From positions 124,001-188,000 of the forward strand of contig JAGTXO010000058.1 of assembly GCA_019448385.1 (NCBI GenBank): a stretch of 64,000 nucleotides of DNA. Reading direction: 5' to 3'. The notes below the pieces were generated by a model. It was not told where the DNA came from, searched no databases, and worked only from the letters and a program-made list of their open reading frames with translations. Source of the stretch: Diacronema lutheri. Its lineage: Eukaryota > Haptophyta > Pavlovophyceae > Pavlovales > Pavlovaceae. The position numbers and the translations under genes were made by a program. Shown here one piece after another: positions 12,001 to 23,175 of the stretch (the stretch's first letter is position 1; each line of letters begins with the position of its first letter).

Positions 12001-14274
12001 CGCGGCGCCACTGCCGGGGGCGCGGCTCGCCGCGCGCACCGCGCGCCGCCAGGCCGGCGCGAACATGAGCGCCGGCTCGAGCGCCGCGAGCGCGCGCGCC
12101 TCGCGCGCGTCGCTCGCGCCGAGGCGCGGCGGCACGCGCGCGGCTCCGCGCGGCGCGGTGCCTCGGAAGCGTGGGCTCAGCGTGTAGGCGAGGTGCTGCG
12201 GCACGCCGCGCGCCTCCGCGCGCGCGCGTCCGTCCTCGACCTCGCGCCGCGCCTTCGCGATCGCCGGCGTGGCGCGCGCGAGCCAGTCGGCGTCGGCGGG
12301 CAGGTGGATCACGACGAGAATCGGCGCCCAGTCCAGCCGCGGGTTCTTGTGACGGTCGGGCACGACCCACACGAGCAGCACCGTGCCCTCCGCGCCGCAC
12401 GCCGCCTCGTAGATCCTGGGCTGCGAGCGCCAATCGGGCCTGACGCGCAGCGCCCGCGCGTGGTCGATGGCGGCGGCGCGGTCGCCATTGAAGTGAACCG
12501 TCGTCACCTCGCCGATGACGGACCGGCCGGACCGCCAGCAGAACACCGCGTCCGCCGACCCGCCGGCGATGGCCGCGAGCGATTCGGGCGCGGCGAGCCG
12601 CGGCAAGCCCTCGAAGGCGGCAAAGTCCTCGTGCGCATTGTACACGCCGCCCCAGCCGTCGTGCGCGTACGCGCGCGCGGCCGCTTGTACCGCGCGCGGC
12701 TGGTTCTCCACGCCCGACGTCATGTGCCATGTCGTCCCCGCGAAGCCGGGCTCGCCCAGCTCGGCCCGCACGACGGTACCGTACCCCGCGCCCTGCGTCG
12801 GGGCGGCGAGGTGGTGCATGCCCGCGCCGGTCACGCCCTCCGTGCGCTGCCGCGTGACGATCGTGCCCGTCGCGTGCGCGAAAAGCGTGTCGACCACGGC
12901 GGGCGCGCGCCCGCTGTTCGCCCGTAGCCGCGCCCTGCCCGCTTTTAGCTGCTCGGGGTCCTTGGCGTCGTACACGCGCGCGTCCGCGTCGCCTTCATCA
13001 GGCGCAGTGTAGACGCAGCGGCGTTCGAGCGGCGCCGAGCCACCGCCGTCCGCCGCCGCCGGCGAGGTTGGCGCCGCGCCCGCCGCCACCGCGCTCGTCG
13101 CCGCCGTGCCCGTCGCCACCGCCGCAGCCGCCGCGCCCGCGGGGTCGTCGTCCCCGTCCTCCGCGCCCTCCCCGTCGTCAGCGGTGGTGGCGTCGCCATC
13201 GTCCCCGTCGCCCTCGCCCCCGCCGAGGCTGCTGAATGGTCGGGGCCCCCACGCCGAGGCGGCGCGCCGCTGCGGCGCACGCGGCGGTGGCGCTCGCGAC
13301 GGCGGCCTTGGCGCCGCCGCGCCGCGCGGCCTGGCCGCCGTCGACAGCGCGCGGCCTGCAGCGCCCGTGAGCGCGTCGAGCGCGGCCGTGCGTGCGATGC
13401 GGTCGTCGGGCGCGCGCAGCGCCGCCTCGACGGCCTGCAGCAGCCCGTCGGGCGCGGATCCGCCGACACTGGCATCGCACGCCTCGGCGAGCCGCGCGGC
13501 CTCGGCGAGCCGCGCGGCCTCGCGGGTGAACGGGCCGAAGCGCCTGGCGCGGTCGCCGAGCAGAGCGCCGATGGCGGCGCGGAGCGTGCGCGCGCGGGTC
13601 TCCTCGTACGCGGCCGTCGTGAGGCGCGCGAGGCGCGCGTCCAAAGCCTTCTTGATGTCGACAAGGACACTCGCGCGGCGGCCGTAGAGCGTCGATGCGC
13701 TCGCCACGACCTCGGCCGCGACTGTTGCCGCGGCGAAGCAACACGCGGCCCCACTCTGCGGGGGCGCCTTGAAGGCATCGATGGGCGGCGCTGTTCTGCC
13801 GATGCGCTGCGCAAGCTTCTTGATGAGCACGCCGGCCGCCGTGGCGTACGCCGATTCGCCGTTGCCCAAGGTGCGCGAATCGGCGAGCAGGGCGAGCGCG
13901 GCGCCGGGCGGCGCGCCGCGCTGCGCGGGCGGCGCGAGGAGCAGGTACGCCGCCGTCCAGTGCACGAGGCCGCGGGACGCGCGGAGGCAGAGCGGTAGCA
14001 CGACCACGAGCACCTGCCCAAACCGGTCCGCATCCGCGCATGCTTTGCGCAGGTTGCGCAGCGCCACCTTGAGCGCATGCTGCGAGCACCCCGTGTCGCC
14101 CACCCTAACCCTGCTCGTGCCGAAATCCGCGTAACGCAGCAGGGCGATGAGGCAAGTGGATGGGACCACGTGGGGGTGGGTATCTCCCGGCGACAGAATG
14201 GTGCTGAGGGCCAGCGAGAAACTGTCCGAGCCGCCCCGCCCGCCGGGCAAAGCGTCCTTCACGGAGTCCTCCAT
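1..14274 (-). CDS. Giant multidomain protein with two Ulp1-like proteases and a YqaJ-type nuclease (runs off left edge)
   Basis: The gene starts with ATG at 14274. The first exon runs to 10600 (1,225 codons); a 133-bp GT-AG intron (10467-10599) containing a GC-dinucleotide run follows, and phase is kept into a second exon that stays open to the left edge, giving at least about 4,700 residues. Domains in order: (1) a C48/Ulp1-like signature with HW at 105-106, D132, Q173 and C178-C179; (2) a hydrophobic stretch, then a charged coiled coil spanning the intron; (3) Ala/Pro-rich low complexity; (4) a second C48-like signature, GHF with H2507 (6623), D2530 in LVDTL (6554), Q2571 and C2576 in ATCGLAIV (6416), followed by about 25 Ala codons; (5) a YqaJ-like PD-(D/E)XK nuclease with E4023, SPDGL (D4061), VEVK (E4076, K4078) and Q4099; (6) a late segment resembling the end of a ubiquitin-protease fold. 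The assignments come from motifs only. Codon third positions are strongly GC throughout. The coding frame in the last 0.5 kb at the left edge is uncertain. It could be a host gene or the core protein of a large mobile element. Confidence 0.75.
285..425 (-). repeat. GC-rich tandem repeat near the left edge
   Basis: Units of about 15-18 bp made of GGC and GCG triplets repeat roughly eight times. In different frames they give Arg/Ala or Pro/Ala repeats. They lie in the far C-terminal part of the giant gene, where the correct reading frame is unclear. Confidence 0.6.
5944..6019 (-). repeat. GCC trinucleotide run coding for polyalanine
   Basis: About 25 uninterrupted GCC codons on the minus strand, in frame with the giant protein, directly C-terminal to its second Ulp1-like domain. 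GCG/GCC-rich variants continue to about 6160. It probably acts as a linker and is a likely length polymorphism. Confidence 0.75.
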
Positions 14275-16182
14275 CTGCAGACTGTGGGCACGTCAGTGTC
14301 CGGATGGCGGCCCGGATGATACTTGGGAGAATTTACATGATGCCCTGGAGAATGCCCCGCTCTCCCACAACCAGGACCCGCCAGCGCGCCGAGCCTACTC
14401 GTTTGCCCGCGCCGCCTCTCTTTGCGCGCCCGAGCGCGGCCTCCGAGCGCGGCCAACGTCCTCCGGGGGCGTGCATCGTGGCTGCTCGGAGGGGCTGCGA
14501 CGCGGCGAAAGCTCGCTGCGCGGCCGCAACGTGAGCGCGCGCGCGCGGCCGCGCGCCGGCCTGCGCTGCTCTGCACGGCCGCGCGCCGGCCTGCGCAGCC
14601 TCGTCGCGCAGCGTGAGCGCGAGCGCGCGCGAGGTGAGCTCGGCGGATGGGTGCGCGGCGGCGTTGGCGGCGGGTGCGGCGGCAGGCTGGGCGGCGGGTT
14701 TGGACGGAGAGTGTCGGGGAAGAACGGGGCGCATCCTGGCTGGGAGTTGGACGGCGCCCACCACGCGCTGGCGGATCCTGGTTGCCACCACCACCCCCCC
14801 CCCCCCCCCCCCCCGGAGACGAGGACCAGGGGCATGGCCGACTCGCTGCGCCGCACAGCGCGCGGCGCGCGGCATGCTGCGCGACCTCAAGCACATCCAG
14901 CCGCGCTCCGCCCACGCAACGCGCGCAATGCCGCGTTGCACTGCAGGTGTGCACGTGCGGCTCTCACGCGCACTGTGTTGCACGAACGGCATCACGCCAC
15001 CGAGCTGCGTCCGGACCACGCGCCGCGCGCAGGCGACCACACAGGGGCGCGCCGCGCCGCGCGTGCGCGCCCTCGCAACCGTTGCAGCACGCTCTGCCTT
15101 GCACTGCGCCGAGCCGCCGCGCGCTGTGCGCGTGCATGCAGGGCGCACGCGTGCGACGAAGCGCGCGCGCGGCGAGGCGCGCGGGCGGCTCGCTGCGCGG
15201 GCGGCAACGCGCCCAGCTGCGCCCAGGCCAGGCGCGCGCCCGCGAGTGCCACCGGGACGCACTGCCCCCACCGGGGTCGCCGCGCGCTCTGTGTGTGCGC
15301 TCGCGCGCTGCGAGCGCGGCGGAACGTTCGTGCATGGCGCGAAGAGCGCGGCACCCGAAGACGGCTGCCCCGAGCCCGCGCCGGGTGGCAGCGAGCGGCG
15401 GCACCTCCTCGGCGAGCCCGCCCCGCGCCTTCCCCTCCACGTGGCGTTTTGAGGCAGACGGACACGCGCCCACACTGCGACTGGGCACGCTGCTCGAGGC
15501 AGACACGCACCCAACGCGCGCGCACCACGCGCCCGCGTCGGCGGGCCGGTGTGAACGAGCGAGAGCTCGGTGTCGCCAACGGGGGCACGGGCGCGACTTC
15601 GGTCCGCCTCTCGACGGACGCAGGCGACGCTGCCGGGAACTTCCCCGACGCCTGCACATCCAGGGCTTCGAGGTACAGAGCTGGGCAACAGTGCCGCTCG
15701 TCACCGATGAGGCGGCCAAGCTCGCTATCCTTGCTGCCCTCGGCTCCACCAAACAGCCGGGCGACCCAACGGTTCGTGATCGCCTGGCCGCCAGGTGCGA
15801 ACCGCGCCCGTGCAAGCGCGTCACCCGCATTCTCCGCCCCGCTGCGGACGTCCGCCTGCCGGCCGCGAACACGGCCGGTGCGCGTTGCCGCCTGGCCCAA
15901 CACGAAAACCCGCCCGCCCCCGAGGCCGCAGGTCCTACCTGCCCAAGCGCAGCCCAACGGCACGCAGACAGCCCGCCTTGGCAACCGACTCGTGCGCGAG
16001 CGCTCCGCCCTCCACAAGAGCCTGCCCCACGCCACCGCCGACGCGGAGCCAGCGCAGCCGACGCCCCTCCGCGACGCTCGCGCCGCAAGGCGCAAGGGCC
16101 CCGGCGAGACGGCGTCAACCAAGCCCGCCGCTGGCACAGCGCCGGCACCCGGAGCCCACCCCAAGCCCCCGCGCACGCCTCG

Positions 16183-16218
<36 letters not shown>

Positions 16219-17001
16219 ATCGGCGGACCGATTGCGTTTTGGTGCGCCAGGCTCAATGCGCCATCGCAGTGGCGGGCCCGCAGACGCAGACGCTGACATG
16301 CCCAACGCTGGGCACTGAGGCCGCAGGCCGGCCCTCCTGGACCTGGCGGGCGAGCTGCCCGCGCAGCGGCCACGCGAGCCTCGCACTGACCGTGGCGGTC
16401 GCTGCCACCGTGATAGCTGCGGGTGCGGCGGCCTTGGCCCCAACCCCATCATCCGTCTTCATCCCCGCCCTGCTCGCGCTCGCGGCCTACGTCGGCAATC
16501 CCTGCACCGGGATCCGCCCCGCGAAGTCCACACAAGACTTATCCGTGCTGCACGCCAGCCGCGCGCGCCGACGCGCGCCGCTCCCACACGCTCACCTCCG
16601 TTTCCGCGGGCGGCCCAACGCCCCCCCCCCCCCCCCCCCCCCCTCCCCCCCCCCCCCCCCCCCGGCAGGCGGCCATCGAGCCGCATTAGCACACCCGCCC
16701 GGGGCCTCCCGCTGCACCCGCAGCGGCTCGGCGCCTTGAATCCTCCCGTCCCCCGGGGTGAGGCCTTCAACCCGGGCCCAGCGCGCTCCGACTGCCTCAC
16801 GCGCGCCAGCGCCAACCTCGGCGGCATGGTAGACCCCGAGCGAAAAGCCGCACTTCTCGCCGTCCTCCTTAGGCGCAAGTACGTTATCCTGCTCCTACTG
16901 CCGACGCGGCTCCCGCGCGCGCGGACTACTACGCCGGGCAGATCGCCGCAGACGCACGTGAGTGCACACGTGCGGACAAGGCGCACACGCTCGACGTCCA
17001 G
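14275..17001. other. 2.7-kb stretch without a firm gene; exon-like segments and poly-C tracts
   Basis: No continuous gene is supported. Poly-C runs lie at 14794-14814, 16183-16217 and 16621-16663 (one T interrupts the last). Some pieces look coding. The stretch around 15640-15800 reads well on both strands. On the plus strand 16390-16500 gives a hydrophobic, membrane-like segment. A plus-strand piece from about 16875 to a stop at 17040 contains ADYYAGQIAADAREC and overlaps the 3' end of the ubiquitin-protease gene. These may be exons of one plus-strand gene; no family was recognised. Confidence 0.35.
16183..16217. repeat. Poly-C tract, 35 bp
   Basis: An uninterrupted run of C. Similar runs recur in introns and gaps across the window, so it is likely a general feature of this genome and prone to length error in assembly. 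Confidence 0.9.
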
Positions 17002-17218
17002 TTAGCGCACGTGCACGTGCGCGCCACTGGTCACATTTGAGCGTCCGTGCTCGCCCACAGCGTCGCCATCCACAAGATGCGCGCTGGAGCCATCCAAGCA
17101 GGGCTCTGCCTGCTCGGCTTCCGCAAGGCAATTTGGGCCGCGGACAGCGGACAGCGGACGGCGTGCGCGTGCGAGGTGCGAAAGGAGGAAGAAGGTAGGG
17201 AGAGTTGTGTGTGTGTGT

Positions 17219-17254
<36 letters not shown>

Positions 17255-18678
17255 CGGCCGCCGGAGACGAGGACGCACTCACCGCTGTTGGCAATGCGCG
17301 CGTCACGGAGACAACTTGGCGGGCCTCGCACGCAGCTGGGCCGATCGCCGCCGTAGAGATGTCTGCAGCCGTCTCCGCGATGCCGATCGTCGCATCTGTT
17401 GGCACCGCTGCCATCTGCCGCACCCGCGGCCAGGCTGCCGGCAAGGTCGGCGCGTCGGGCTCCGAGCTCGGCCACGCAGGCGATGCGGCCGACGGCGGTG
17501 ACGCTGAGCCCAGCGCCGGGTCCAACGGCTCCACGTCGAGCCGGCTGTGAACGAGCATGCTCGCACCACTTGCCCACGCCAGCGCGTCGGACTCAGGCAC
17601 GTTGTAGATCTGCGCGGGCAACGCGCGTGCGTGCGGCAGGCGCGCGCGCGAGCTTTCAGGCCACGCGCGCGTGCCGCGCGGGAGGACGGGGCGGTCGCGG
17701 CTGCGCTCGACCGCCGGTCGCGGCACCGAGCGACCGTGCGCGCCGCCGCACGTTGTAGTCGTCGCACGGAAACCAAGCCTCGTTGCGGAGCACGATGGCG
17801 ACAAGGTGCCCGCTCATCGGCCCCTCGCCCACGTGCACCACGCCGGCGACGGGGAGGTGGTCGCGCCCGCCGAGCAGCAGCCGCGGCGCGCACACGAGCG
17901 CGCGGTTGTTCTTGCACTGCGAGCCATTGCCGCGCGTCGTGCGCGGCGCCTCGACAGCAATGCTGGCTGGCGTGAGCACGCCCGAGTGGCCCGCGTTCGT
18001 GTGGCGATCCCGCGGCGGCCCAGCGGCGCCCCCCAGAGCGTGTGCAAGCGCGCGCGCCGCATCGCCGCCGACGCTGACGAGTACGGCGATGCCCTCGCCG
18101 GCCTCTGAAGGCACGGCGATCTGCTCGAGCACTGGCCCGACGCGTGTGTCGGCTTCAAAGGCCGCAGCGAGCCCGGGCACTCGGCCGAGCAGCAACCGGA
18201 AGAACTCAGCGGCATCCTGCGGCGTCCTTCGCGCGCCACGGCCCGAGATGACGTCGATGACGGACACAAGACACAGCCGTGTCGGCGCCCTGGTGTCCTC
18301 GATCAGCGTGCCAAAGTCCCGAAAACGCGCCCTCTCGACGCTGTTGGCACGGCGCGAAGCGGAGCGAAGCATCGCACGGAGCATGTTCAGGGCGAAGAGC
18401 GATTGCATAAGGACGGTCGTGTAGCACGCGCTGCCCTCGTTTTTCGCGCCTGCGCCGCGCCGCGCAGCGCCGGGTGTGCGGGGTGCGCACGCACGGTTTG
18501 CGGCGGGATGGAGGGAGGCTGGCTGGGCGCGCGCCGAGCCCGGCAAGCCGTGCAGGCGCTCACCACGCGGCACGCCGGGCACTCTCACCGGCCACATCGG
18601 GCCGTCAAACGCGTCTTCCACAGGCTGCCGACCGACGACGTAAAACTTGCTCAAGGCGCCGCGCCGTGCACGCGCCAT
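17002..18678 (-). CDS. Ubiquitin carboxyl-terminal hydrolase (USP, peptidase C19)
   Basis: Predicted to remove ubiquitin from protein substrates. Four exons are proposed: 18678-18564, 18449-17752, 17609-17283 and 17109-17002, giving 415 residues; each junction has GT-AG ends and keeps phase. The Cys box is NEGSACYTTVLMQSLF, matching the USP pattern GNxCYxNSxLQ with the catalytic Cys kept; TPQDAAEFFRLLL matches the QDAxEF helix; the His box is GPMSGHLVAIV, with the following Trp and CDDYN supplying the acidic residue; ASMLVHSRL matches the closing AYxLxYxR strand. At 415 residues it is a catalytic domain with little else; the C-terminal tail is unique. The last intron holds a 31-bp poly-C run on the coding strand. 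The start at 18678 is the first ATG before the conserved exon, but extra upstream exons are possible. It sits between the helicase and the giant protease gene on the same strand. Confidence 0.8.
17219..17249. repeat. Poly-G tract inside the last intron of the ubiquitin-protease gene
   Basis: About 31 G on the plus strand, which is C on the coding strand, placed just after a GTGAGTG splice donor. A GT dinucleotide run precedes it. Confidence 0.85.
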
Positions 18679-19577
18679 GCGCGCGCTGTTGCGGGCTGCG
18701 CAGCAGGGACGACGGGGGAATTGGCGAGCGAGGGTTGGGCGCAGATCAGCGTGGTGGCGCGGCAAGACGAGCGCGCGCCGGGCGCCTGGCGCGGAGGCGC
18801 CCCGCGCGAGGACGCGAGCCGCTTCTCGCACCGGACGGGCGCCCACGCGCAAGCCGGCTTTCGAGGGCTGGTGGATGGTGGCAGATGCCGAAACGGACAC
18901 ATGGAATGATGCGTCGGCGGCGCGAGCGCGGGACGATCTTGCCCGGGCAATTTTGCGCACGCTGCCAGCGCGCGTATGCGTGCGCATGCAGCGGGCGGCG
19001 CGCACGTTGCGCGTGACGGGGCGCCGAGCGGCACACCGGCGGGGACGCGCTCGCCGCTGCCGTGGCATCGTACGCTGCCTGCGTGCTGGCCCGCACGCAC
19101 GTTGCCGGCGCGAGGGGACGGCGAGTGCGCCTCGGCCGAACAGGCGCGAACGTTACGCCCGAGCGCGTGGCCGGGCCCCGCCGACTGCACGCAGCGCCGG
19201 CCCAGGCGCGCATCCGCCCGACGCGGATTTGGACGACGCATCGACCGGCACGCCGAGCGTCTGCGCCCGCCTCGCGGCCGGTCGCGCCGGCCCCTCTTCG
19301 GCCCGAGGCCGCACGTCCGCCGCGCGCCGCTTTGGCGCGCGGCGCGGCGCTCCCGGAACGCGCATGGCACACGCGCGGTGCGCGGGCACGCCCGCAACGC
19401 GCCATTCCAGCGCGAGCAGTTCGGCAAGCTTGCAGCGCGCGAGCAGCCGGGCATGTGCCGCGGAAACACAGTTCGCTGTGTGCGCCGGCCGCGACGACAC
19501 GGCGTAGCGGCGCGAGGCTGGCCGCCGGGGCCACGGGCGTACTGCCGTGGCGCGACGCCATGGTATGAGCATTAAAT
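18679..19577. other. Gap between ubiquitin protease and helicase genes
   Basis: I see no convincing gene in these 0.9 kb. They could hold a 5' exon or promoter of the ubiquitin protease and the 3' untranslated part of the helicase. A G-rich run (19583-19612) lies at the right edge, at the end of the helicase reading frame. Confidence 0.4.
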
Positions 19578-22500
19578 TCATCGGGGGGTGGGGTGGGGGG
19601 GGGGGGGGGGGGGCGCGTTGTGCGCGCTCGGCGCGCGAGTGGTGCCAGTGGCGGGCGAGCCTCGTCGCCCACGGAGCCCGCCCCCGGCTCGGCGGCGCGC
19701 CGCCTGCTCGCCGGATCGCGCACCGCCGTCGCCGCCGCTGCGCGCTTGCCCAGCTTGCCGGCAGGCGGCAGGCGGCGGCGACGGCGGCGGCGGCGGCTGC
19801 GGCGCGAGCGCGACGCCGGGCGGCGGCAGCGCCGACGGCACGCGCGTGGCGGCGACCCACGCGGCGGCGGGCGGCGCGCCGGCTTGAGGCCCCTGCACGC
19901 CGGCCGCATTGGCGCCGCCCTGCGCGCCCGCGAAGGGCGCGCAGGTACGCGGGCCGGTCGCGCGGCGCGCGGTGCTGGCGAGCATCCGCCGGCTGCGCGT
20001 CGGCGCGAGCGGCGCGGCGGGCGTCGCGCCGGCGGGTGCTGGCCAGCACCGCGCGCCGGCGGCGCGCCCGCCGCCAGCGCGCCGCCCGCCGCCGGCGCCG
20101 CGCGCGCCGTCCGCGCCGCGCCCGCCGCGCTCGCCGCCACCGCGCGCCGCCGCCGCGCATTCGCGCGCGGCGGCGACGGCGGCCGCGGCGAGCGCCGCCG
20201 CCGCCGCCTCGCCACCGCTGACCGCGCGGAGCACCTCTTTGAAGACGACGCTGCGCGTCACGAGGTCCGCGCCGAGCGCAAAGCGGACGCGCGACGTGTG
20301 CCCGACGCGCGAAGCGGCCACGTGGAGCTGGCCGTGCGTGAAGCACGGCTCGGCGAGCCACACGCCCGCGCACCCGAGCGCTTGCCCCTGCGCCTCGTTA
20401 CGCCGGCCGCACCGGGGAACTGGCGGCGCATCCGCACAAGCGCGAACGTGCCGTCGTCGGGCGAGTGGTGGTCGACACGCGCGACGAGCACGGTGCTGTC
20501 GCGCCCGGCGGCCGCGCCGGGGCGTGCGCACTCGAGCAGCCGGCCGCCGGCGCGCACGCCGCGCACGATCAGCCGCGTGCCGCCGCACAGCCCCTCGCCG
20601 GGCGAGAGGTTGCGCGGCAGCATCACCACCATCCCGGGCTTCAGGTCGAGGACGCGGTGCGGCATCTGCGCGTGCTCGAGCGAGTCGAGGAATTCGACCG
20701 ACGCCCGCGCAATCTGCTTGCCCGCCCCGTCGTCGCGCCAGCTCGTCCGCCGACGCGCACCTCGCCGCCGCGCCCGGGAAGCGGCCGATCACCAGCCAGT
20801 TGATCCGCGCCACGTCCGTCTGCTTGGCGCAGAGCACCGCGCGGTCGCACAGCGAGCCGTCGTCGGTCCAACACGTCGCGCCGTGGACAAAGTCGTCACG
20901 AGCTCCGTCGGGTAGGCCGAGCCCACGCGGATGGGGACGCCGCCGACGGCCTCGGGCAGCTGCACGGGATCGAGCGGGAATGCGCCGGGCATGGCCCCGG
21001 CCGCCGGCACCGCCGCGGGAACGGCGCCGTCGCCGGGGCTGCGCAGCAGCTCCGCCCACTCGCCCGCGCCGAGCGCGTCGCCCGTGTCGCGCGCCGCGCT
21101 CGAGGCGCGAACGTTCTCGACCAAGGCGTGCTGCCGATCGTGCTGCCACGGCGCCGAGTACTTGAGGCAGGAGCGCACGATCTGCGCGCGCGAGCCGCGC
21201 CGCACCACCGGCAAGCACTGGCGAAAGTCGCCGGCGAGCAGCAGCGTCTCGCCGCCGAAGCGCTCGTCGACGCCCGTCACGTCGCGCAAACACCGATCAG
21301 GCGAGTCGAGGTGGCACCGCGTCTGCATCGGCGCCTCGTCCCACACGACCAGCCGCCGCGGCGGCCAGGGAGCGCCCGCGCTCGGAGCGCGGCACGCCAT
21401 TGAACGGCTTGCCCGTCGGAGTCGGCACCGCCGGGCACCTTGAAGGTCAAGTGGAAGGTGCGGCCGTCGGGCAGCAGCGTGGCGGCGACGCCCGAGGACG
21501 CGCCCACGACGACCGCGTGCCCATCCGCGCGCACGGCGGCGATAATGGCGCGCTCGACGAACGTCTTGCCCGTTCCGCCCGGCGCGTCGCAAAGATGCAG
21601 CCGGTTGCCCACGCCGCGCAGCGCCGATTTGACGACCGCGCCGTGGAGCGCGCACTGCTGGCCGCCCTCGGCCATCGCCGCGCGCGCCGCCGCCGCGCTC
21701 GCAGCCCGCTCGGCGCGATGGTAGCCCTGCGCGCGCGCGAGCTCGCGCCCGCCCGGCCCGGCCGGCGCGCGCGCCGTGCGCAGACCGGCCACCGCCGCGA
21801 GCGCCGCCGCGCGCTCGCGCTCGTCGGGCACGTACAGCCCCGTGGAGTCGAACGTGTCGGCCCAGGCGGGCACGCCGTACGAGGCGAAGGCGTCCGAGCC
21901 GGGCTGCGGCCGCTGCTCGGCGCGCTTCAGGAGCATGACCCCGCACACGTTCCACTTGGTGCCAAACATCGAGCCCGTGAGCCCCGTGTAGACGCGGTCG
22001 AGCTGCGTGGCGATGGCGCAGACGTCCTCGTGCCGGATCTCGTCGACCGGTTCGCGCCGCGCGTCGACGAGCGGCACGACGCGCTCGGAGCCCGCCCACG
22101 TGAACGTGCGCGTCGACATGTTCAGCCGCGTGTGCGCGAGCGTGTCGTCCTCGTACTTGGGCTTGACGGCGGGCGAGAGCTTGCCGCGCACCTCCTCCTT
22201 CGAGAGGCCGCGCGTGTTGAGCAGCTCCTTCTGGCGCGCGTGCACCGTCTCGACGCGCTGATCGTCGATGGCGCGCAGGGCGCCAAAGTAGGCGTCCATC
22301 TGCGCGAGCGGCGCGCCTTCAATCGGCAGCTCCTTGTCGGTCACGCCGGCCGTGTACGCCGCCTTGTCGACGTCCGTCGGCCCGTACATGGTGCCAAAGT
22401 TGCCGTCGCCCGTGAGCTCGGGCCAGTCGACGACGCAGGGCGGCGAGACGAAGGCGAGCGCGCGGCGCGACGGCCCGTAGCTCAGCTTGTCGACCGTGCG

Positions 22501-22590
22501 CGCCTGCTCGCTCGGCTTGACCGGCCGCGTGCTCACGATCTCGCAGTTGACGAGCGCCGCGTCGAAGGCGCGCAGGTCGATGGCGGCCAT
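19578..22590 (-). CDS. PIF1/Helitron-type superfamily 1 DNA helicase, reading frame interrupted
   Basis: Encodes an ATP-dependent 5'-3' DNA helicase of the PIF1 kind found in Helitrons, DNA viruses and host genomes. Motifs in order: Walker A in DAPGGTGKTF near 21575; ASSGVAATLLPDGRT near 21500; motif II VVWDEAPM near 21335; GGETLLLAGDFRQCLPVV near 21220; INWLVIGRFPG near 20790; LKPGMVVMLPRNL near 20620; and motif VI AQGQALGCAG with HGQLHVAASRV near 20380. The start at 22590 opens a roughly 270-residue N-terminal region I do not recognise; no HUH replication initiator was seen, so a full Helitron protein is not supported. The tail is Ala/Pro-rich. The conserved motifs lie in more than one frame, with about three frame changes that could be introns, sequence errors or decay. 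It is the first gene of the minus-strand block that ends in the giant protease/nuclease gene. Confidence 0.75.
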
Positions 22591-22801
22591 GGTCGTTGTG
22601 CGCGGGAGATCACGCTGCAGGCGGCTCCACAGTAGGTTCGAGAAAAAAAAAAGCTGGGCCAACGGTCAGTCGAGCGCCACAAGCAATCCTCGGGAGCCGG
22701 TGGCCCAACCCAACCCAACGATCTTCGTCGCCACCCTTCGCGCGTTTTCCGTTCGCGCCCAAGCAGACAATGAGACCACAATCTCGGTGCTGCTCGGCGC
22801 G

Positions 22802-23065
22802 ATGATGGGCCTCAGCGGCTCGGTGGCGATCGTGCTCTACGTGCGCGCGCGACGTCGCGAGGTGCAGCACGGGCGCGTGGCGACGCCGCGCATCATCCAG
22901 CGCCAGCTCGAGCTGCAGCTGCCGTGGGGCCGGCCGGACGAGGCATCCGTCGCCTCGCGTGCCGAAACGCCGGGCGTCGAGGCCGCGTCGCGCTCGGTGC
23001 GCGACGCGGCGCCCGAGCCGGACCCGGACGAGGGCTACGTGCGCGTGGCGAGCGCGGCGTTCTGA
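22802..23065 (+). CDS. Small single-pass membrane protein, N-terminus uncertain
   Basis: An open frame ending at 23065 with a convincing hydrophobic segment (LLGAMMGLSGSVAIVLYV) followed by RARRR and an acidic tail (PDPDEGYVRV). The coding feel begins around 22770, just after a possible splice acceptor (CAAGCAG), so a short upstream exon is likely; 22802 is only the first in-frame ATG of the hydrophobic part. It is divergent from the helicase gene. No family was recognised. The stop lies about 110 bp left of the first inverted-repeat element. Confidence 0.45.
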   Translation: MMGLSGSVAIVLYVRARRREVQHGRVATPRIIQRQLELQLPWGRPDEASVASRAETPGVEAASRSVRDAAPEPDPDEGYVRVASAAF

Positions 23066-23175
23066 GGCGCGCACGACGTCGCCCAGCCAGAGCAGCCCGG
23101 GGCGGGGCGAGTCCGGCTGCGCGGAGGTCCGGCTCGAGCGGGCGGGCGCCATGCTCTGAGGCGCCGCCGCTTTCT

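Noticed and set aside
19578-22590. A complete Helitron
   Set aside because: Only the helicase part is recognisable; no HUH replication initiator, no TC...CTRR ends and no terminal hairpin were found.
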